A stretch of 10,643 nucleotides of DNA from Deltaproteobacteria bacterium (GTDB taxonomy: Bacteria; Desulfobacterota; GWC2-55-46; JADFVP01). The notes under the pieces were generated by a model. The model was not told the origin of the DNA. It worked only from the letters and a program-made list of their open reading frames with translations, and made no database searches. A program made the translations under genes and the position numbers. Below, one piece after another: positions 7,849 to 10,643 of the stretch (positions are counted from its first letter, which is position 1; the number at the start of each line of letters is the position of its first letter). The DNA lies in assembly GCA_024275855.1 (NCBI GenBank), contig JAJRYL010000147.1, positions 1-10,643 on the forward strand. The letters are read 5' to 3'.

Positions 7849-9168
7849 TTATACGGTTCCGTATCTGGTTTCAACATTAATGCCGACACCTTTTAAAAAA
7901 GCCGTAGGAAGAATTCCTCCGGCGTTTACAATAACATCGTCATTATCAAGGTCGATTATCCGGCCCGCTTCGTCTATCTTCACGCTGCTCTCGTCTATAG
8001 ACTTTACGTTCGAGTTGAAGAGCACCCTCAACCGCCCGGCCTCTTCGGCCTCCTTAACCTTGCGCCTGTTCTTCTCTTTAGCCCGGCTGAAGGCTCCGCC
8101 CCGGTAAGAGATAGTAACGCTGGTGCCGGGCTCTTCAGAGATGCTTATAGCCGCCTCCAGCGCGCTGTCGCCGCCGCCTACAACCAGCACCTTGTGCGCG
8201 CGGTACTGCGCAGGGTCTATTAAACGGTAGACCACCTTCGGAAGCTCCTCTCCAAGCGCGCCAAGCTTGCGCGGAGTGCCTCTCCGGCCTATGGCCAGAA
8301 GAACGGTTCTTGTAAGATAAGTAGCCTTCGTAGTCTTAACCTCAAGCCCCTCGCCCTTGCGGGTAACGCTCTCTACGCGCTCTTTGTAGTTGATTTTAAC
8401 CCCTGTGTCGCTCTCCACCTTCTGCCAGAACTCAAGCAGTTTCTCTTTAGTGGTCTCCGTGAACTTAACCCTGCCAACCATAGGCAGGTCAACAGGCGCT
8501 GTCATCACCACCTTCTGTCTCGGAAAATGGTAGACAGTGCCGCCGAGCGAATCCTGTTCGACCGTTACCGCGCGGAGCTTGCTCTCAAGCGCGCTTAATG
8601 AAGCCGCGAACCCTGCCGGCCCTGCCCCTACTATAAGTACGTCGAGCAACTCTCCAGAACCGACGCCTTTAACCTTCTTTATAGACTCCATTGCCTGGAC
8701 ACCCTGCTCAATGGCATTTCTTACCAGCCCCATACCGCCAAGCTCTCCGGCAATATAAACTCCGGGCACATCGGTCTCGAAAGATGAATCTACAACGGGT
8801 ATCTCCACTCCGCGCCTTTCGGTGCCAAACACCAATGTAATAGCGTCCGCCGGGCAGCCCTTCTGGCACGCTCCGTGCCCGATACAGTCGGTGGGGCTTA
8901 TAAGGTTCGACTTGCCGCCAATAAGGCCGAGCACCTGGTGGCCGGCCTGTTCGGGACACGCCTCTATGCACGAACCGCACCCGAGGCAGCGGTTGTGGTT
9001 GATAACCGGATGCAGGGAGGCAGGCTCTATCAACCCGGCCTCAAGCACCTCGTCTCTGGCGCGAACCACACCCCTTTTCTTCCTTACTTTCCCGCCTATA
9101 TACAGGCCCCATACCGTAAATAAAGGGATAAGGTAGACCCACATACCGATGTAACCGAGGTTAATCAT
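7849..9168 (-). CDS. Membrane-tethered iron-sulfur flavoprotein (TrxR-fold, apparently permuted)
   Basis: The 439-residue product has one N-terminal membrane helix (about 4-25) followed by basic residues, so the rest should be cytoplasmic. A ferredoxin-like part holds C61-C64-C67-C71P and a second set, C95-H98-C101-C105P, in which His replaces the usual second Cys. Next, at 129-155, comes ETDVPGVYIAGELGG, a motif normally found at the C-terminus of thioredoxin-reductase-like enzymes. Only then come the FAD-binding GAGPAG (181-186) and the NAD(P)-type GGGDSA (331-336); the chain ends soon after GGILPTAFL. There is no redox CxxC of true thioredoxin reductase. It probably moves electrons between NAD(P)H or ferredoxin and the membrane cytochrome b. 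The start at 9168 is preferred: extending to 9255 would read through the intrinsic terminator at 9243-9208. The ribosome site (AGGG about 11 bases upstream) is weak. First gene of the operon. Confidence 0.88.
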   Translation of the reverse strand: MINLGYIGMWVYLIPLFTVWGLYIGGKVRKKRGVVRARDEVLEAGLIEPASLHPVINHNRCLGCGSCIEACPEQAGHQVLGLIGGKSNLISPTDCIGHGACQKGCPADAITLVFGTERRGVEIPVVDSSFETDVPGVYIAGELGGMGLVRNAIEQGVQAMESIKKVKGVGSGELLDVLIVGAGPAGFAASLSALESKLRAVTVEQDSLGGTVYHFPRQKVVMTAPVDLPMVGRVKFTETTKEKLLEFWQKVESDTGVKINYKERVESVTRKGEGLEVKTTKATYLTRTVLLAIGRRGTPRKLGALGEELPKVVYRLIDPAQYRAHKVLVVGGGDSALEAAISISEEPGTSVTISYRGGAFSRAKEKNRRKVKEAEEAGRLRVLFNSNVKSIDESSVKIDEAGRIIDLDNDDVIVNAGGILPTAFLKGVGINVETRYGTV

Positions 9169-9207
9169 CTTTTTAAGTACCCTGCGTTTAAAGGTTTCAG
9201 GTAAGCT

Positions 9208-9243
9208 AAAAAAAAACCACCAGTGTCGTATAGACTCTGGTGG
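9208..9243 (-). terminator. Intrinsic terminator in the operon leader (riboswitch expression platform)
   Basis: On the minus strand CCACCAG (9243-9237) pairs with CTGGTGG (9223-9217); after one A-A mismatch, GTC (9235-9233) pairs with GAC (9227-9225) around a five-base loop. Nine T residues follow directly (9216-9208). It lies 40 bases before the ATG of the first operon gene, so it can only act as an attenuator of that operon or end an upstream leader RNA. Its 5' arm contains the CAGAG that also closes the aptamer upstream, so the two structures exclude each other. Confidence 0.9.
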
Positions 9244-9337
9244 CCCGGCGGACATAAGATGTACAGTTTAAAAAACCGCATCCGTTAGTTCCGTAACTCT
9301 GCGCCGCAGGGTTTCCCCTGCTTTGCTTTTGACAGAG
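9235..9337 (-). promoter_or_regulatory. GEMM-I riboswitch aptamer, probably the cGAMP-sensing GEMM-Ib type
   Basis: Read on the minus strand, P1 is CUCUG (9337-9333) with CAGAG (9239-9235). The joining sequence UCAAAAGCAAA leads into helix GCAGGG-GAAA-CCCUGC (9321-9306), a perfect stem with a GNRA tetraloop. GGCGCAGAG follows, then ACGG and CUAA, which match the GEMM-I core (ACGCAAAG, CGG, CUAA in Vc2). The next helix (about 9294-9249) has lower pairs CGGA/UCCG, an internal CUAAC/UAUG resembling an 11-nt GAAA-tetraloop receptor, and an inner GAUG/CAUC stem. The 3' end GCCGGGCCACC matches the conserved GCCGGGCUGCC of the Geobacter aptamer. The base aligned with Vc2 G20 is A (9327), the hallmark of cGAMP-sensing variants; the stacking A47 is kept (9300). 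It precedes cytochrome genes, as published Geobacter cGAMP switches do. The alignment was done by eye and from memory. Confidence 0.8.
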
Positions 9338-9470
9338 AGGTCTTTGTAAGAGACGTGTCGTCTGGAAAAAAGCTATTCCTCCGTTTTCAAAACACGCATA
9401 CCGGCTTACCGTTCTACCTATGCCGCTACAATTTAGCGAGAGTAAGAGACCGGGACACCCGACGTATGAG

Positions 9471-9497
9471 AACATAATAGAATAAATTTAATGTCAA
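9471..9497 (-). promoter_or_regulatory. Possible operon promoter (minus strand)
   Basis: TTGACA lies at 9497-9492 on the minus strand and is a perfect -35 hexamer. The best -10 candidate is TATGTT at 9476-9471, 15 bases downstream, which is a short spacer. Transcription from here would give a leader of about 120 bases before the riboswitch. The CRP-type dyad lies just upstream. Confidence 0.4.
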
Positions 9498-9500
9498 AAA

Positions 9501-9516
9501 AGTGACCTAACTCACT
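9501..9516. promoter_or_regulatory. CRP-type operator between divergent promoters
   Basis: AGTGA-CCTAAC-TCACT is a perfect dyad with the GTGA-N6-TCAC core and spacing of CRP-family sites. It lies in the AT-rich stretch between outward-facing TTGACA hexamers, where one bound dimer could serve both directions. FNR-type half-sites (TTGAT) are not present. A CRP/FNR-superfamily protein is the most likely binder; which member is unknown. Confidence 0.5.
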
Positions 9517-9530
9517 AAAAATAAGATATT

Positions 9531-9558
9531 TTGACACCCATACTGCTGTTTTTACTGT
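9531..9558 (+). promoter_or_regulatory. Possible promoter of the receiver-GAF gene
   Basis: TTGACA at 9531-9536 is a perfect -35 hexamer. The -10 position is weak: TACTGT at 9553-9558 after 16 bases. An activator at the dyad just upstream could compensate. It would give a 5' leader of over 300 bases. Confidence 0.35.
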
Positions 9559-9740
9559 TACGGATAAAGATCTGTACTTGTACGGTGGTTCCGGAAAAAG
9601 AAACAGGCTCCGGTTCAGCTTTTTTACTGACTTACAAAACTTCCATAACTCCATGTATAACTTTTATAACAGAGTGTAATCTTTATAGCTCAGGGTACAG
9701 TTTAAGCCCGCTGTTGACGATATACAACCAAGGGGTTAAG

Positions 9741-9847
9741 GGCCGGAGAATAAAGAGCCTCCGACAGAGGGGTAAGCGGTATCCCGGCCTGCAAAACCGT
9801 TAAGCGTTAATAGTGAGTTGCCTCTGTTAAAGAACCCTCAAGGGTTC
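9741..9847 (+). ncRNA. Structured leader RNA with competing folds (unassigned)
   Basis: One fold is a compact three-way junction: GGCC (9741-9744) with GGCC (9786-9789), enclosing GGAG/CTCC (9745-9748 with 9759-9762) and GGGGTA-AGCGG-TATCCC (9769-9785). A second, exclusive fold pairs CAGAGG (9765-9770) with CCTCTG (9821-9826) around AGCGGT/ACCGTT (9775-9780 with 9796-9801). A separate hairpin GAACCC-TCAA-GGGTTC lies at 9832-9847, without a T-run. The region sits in the 5' leader of the receiver-GAF gene. I cannot match it to a named RNA family, and some pairing is expected by chance. Confidence 0.35.
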
Positions 9848-9902
9848 CGAGCGGACCGACACTACTTTCAATCGAATATAAACTCACGGAGAAAGGTACG
9901 GT

Positions 9903-10643
9903 ATGTACACTGTTTTGGTTGTTGATGACGACCCCTTAATAAGGGCTATTGTAACCGATATACTCGACACGGAACAGTACAGGGTATTTACAGCCGGGGA
10001 TGTAGCCGAAGGGCTTCGAGTACTGAAAAGCGAGGAGATCGACGCTATTCTTCTCGATGTAATACTGCCCGGAGAGTCCGGCCTTGAGATGGTTCCGAAG
10101 ATTACAAGGATAAGTCCCGATTCCGCGGTAATTATAATGACCGCGTTCGCCTCGACAGACTCCGCCATTGAGGCTATTCAGGTCGGTGTAGACGATTTTA
10201 TAAAAAAACCTCTGCAAAGCGAAGAGTTGTTGAGGTCTATAATAAAGGCCGTCTATAAAAAAAGACTGGTGATTGAAAATAGAGAACTGAACCGGAAACT
10301 TGAGGCCCGGTTAAAAAAGCTCGAACTCTTCAAAACGGTATCGAGCGATATATCGGTAACGCTCAACCTGCGGGGCCTGCTGGAAAAGGTTATGGAGTCG
10401 GTAAAAGAGGCGTTGGAGGCGCAGGCATGCTCCGTGCTTCTGTTCGACAAAACCACAGGCGAGTTGACTTTCGAGGTTGTTCTCGGCAGAAAAAGCGAAC
10501 ATGTGAAATCGGTTCGAATAAAACCGGGGCAAGGCATTGCGGGCTGGGTCTTTGAGCACAATGAAGCGCTTCTTGTAAGCGATGTTACAAAAGACAAAAG
10601 ATTTTTTAGAGATGTCGATAAGAAGACCGGGTTTGATAGCAGG
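9903..10643 (+). CDS. Response regulator receiver + GAF protein (3' end beyond window)
   Basis: The 247 visible residues begin with a receiver domain (1-120): MYTVLVVDDD holds the acidic pocket (D8-D10), D52 in LLDVILPG is the phosphate acceptor, T80 in IMTAFAS is the switch Thr, and K102 before P103 is the conserved Lys. A charged, probably helical linker (about 118-145) leads to a GAF domain from about 148 on, with ACSVLLFDKTTGELTF and IKPGQGIAGWVFEHNEALLVSDV typical of that family. The frame is open to the last base, so the output domain is missing; GGDEF, HD-GYP, histidine kinase or others are possible. The ATG is well supported by GGAGAAAGG 6 bases upstream. It is transcribed away from the cytochrome operon and shares its control region. 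Receiver phosphorylation and GAF ligand binding would regulate the unseen output. Confidence 0.93.
   Translation, partial: MYTVLVVDDDPLIRAIVTDILDTEQYRVFTAGDVAEGLRVLKSEEIDAILLDVILPGESGLEMVPKITRISPDSAVIIMTAFASTDSAIEAIQVGVDDFIKKPLQSEELLRSIIKAVYKKRLVIENRELNRKLEARLKKLELFKTVSSDISVTLNLRGLLEKVMESVKEALEAQACSVLLFDKTTGELTFEVVLGRKSEHVKSVRIKPGQGIAGWVFEHNEALLVSDVTKDKRFFRDVDKKTGFDSR

Larger units (their letters stand above)
9169..9902. other. Divergent regulatory region between the operon and the receiver-GAF gene
   Basis: No convincing protein gene lies here. From left to right it holds the operon leader with terminator (9208-9243) and GEMM-I-like aptamer (9235-9337); a further roughly 120 bases of minus-strand leader with small hairpins such as CGCTA-AATTG-TAGCG; outward-facing TTGACA elements flanking a CRP-type dyad (9492-9536); and a plus-strand leader of over 300 bases with a junction-like fold at 9741-9789 and a hairpin at 9832-9847. 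The stretch 9560-9720 shows nothing I recognise. Confidence 0.75.

Noticed and set aside
9169..9255. Extended N-terminus of the flavoprotein starting at 9255
   Set aside because: The extra 29 codons are the terminator hairpin and its T-run; the membrane helix starts naturally at the ATG at 9168.
9206..9475. 89-residue minus-strand open frame with several cysteines
   Set aside because: It runs straight through the riboswitch and terminator, has no good ribosome site, and resembles no protein; the RNA explains the sequence better.
9531..9803. 90-residue plus-strand open frame beginning with TTG
   Set aside because: Its start codon is the -35 hexamer, no ribosome site is present, and the residue pattern is not protein-like.
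9832..9847. Hairpin GAACCC-TCAA-GGGTTC as a terminator
   Set aside because: No T-run follows on either side at a suitable distance.
9741..9847. Second GEMM riboswitch on the plus strand
   Set aside because: The conserved joining sequences (AAA before the tetraloop helix, GRCGCA after it, CUAA) are absent.

Overview
The window looks like chromosomal DNA of a metal- or mineral-respiring bacterium related to the Desulfuromonadota/Geobacter group ('Deltaproteobacteria'). The basis is two very large periplasmic multiheme c-type cytochromes, a diheme-type membrane cytochrome b, an iron-sulfur flavoprotein, and a leader RNA of the GEMM-I riboswitch class with the features of the Geobacter cyclic AMP-GMP (cGAMP) variant. 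No marker gene fixes the taxonomy, so the lineage is an inference.

Positions 9168 down to 75 hold six minus-strand genes with short gaps, apparently one operon. In order of transcription they are: a membrane-tethered ferredoxin-like flavoprotein (9168-7849); an exported Sel1 plus ankyrin-repeat protein (7844-5781); a membrane cytochrome b with two pairs of histidines spaced 14 residues apart (5738-4716); a 21-heme c-type cytochrome (4701-3097); a cytochrome with two SPOR-like modules, 19 CXXCH sites and one CX3CH site (2976-541); and a small exported beta-rich protein (539-75). This reads as an electron-transfer chain from a cytoplasmic donor through the flavoprotein and cytochrome b into periplasmic heme wires, one of them probably held on peptidoglycan. 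No outer-membrane porin is visible in the window, so the terminal step is unknown.

The 734-base gap at 9169-9902 is the regulatory centre. On the minus strand it carries a candidate GEMM-I aptamer (9337-9235) whose 3' closing strand lies inside the 5' arm of a strong intrinsic terminator (9243-9208), just before the first operon gene. The geometry is that of a ligand-ON transcriptional switch. The nucleotide aligned with the specificity position (G20 in the Vibrio Vc2 aptamer) is A, as in the cGAMP-sensing GEMM-Ib group. Upstream lies a CRP-type dyad (GTGA-N6-TCAC) between outward-facing TTGACA elements.

On the plus strand a long leader with mutually exclusive RNA folds precedes a receiver-GAF protein that starts at 9903 and runs off the window end. 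A regulator of this type beside a cGAMP-type switch raises the possibility that it makes, or responds to, the same signal. That can only be settled by reading past the edge. The most noteworthy whole is therefore a nucleotide-second-messenger-controlled electron conduit that includes an unusual SPOR-anchored cytochrome and an apparently circularly permuted iron-sulfur flavoprotein.
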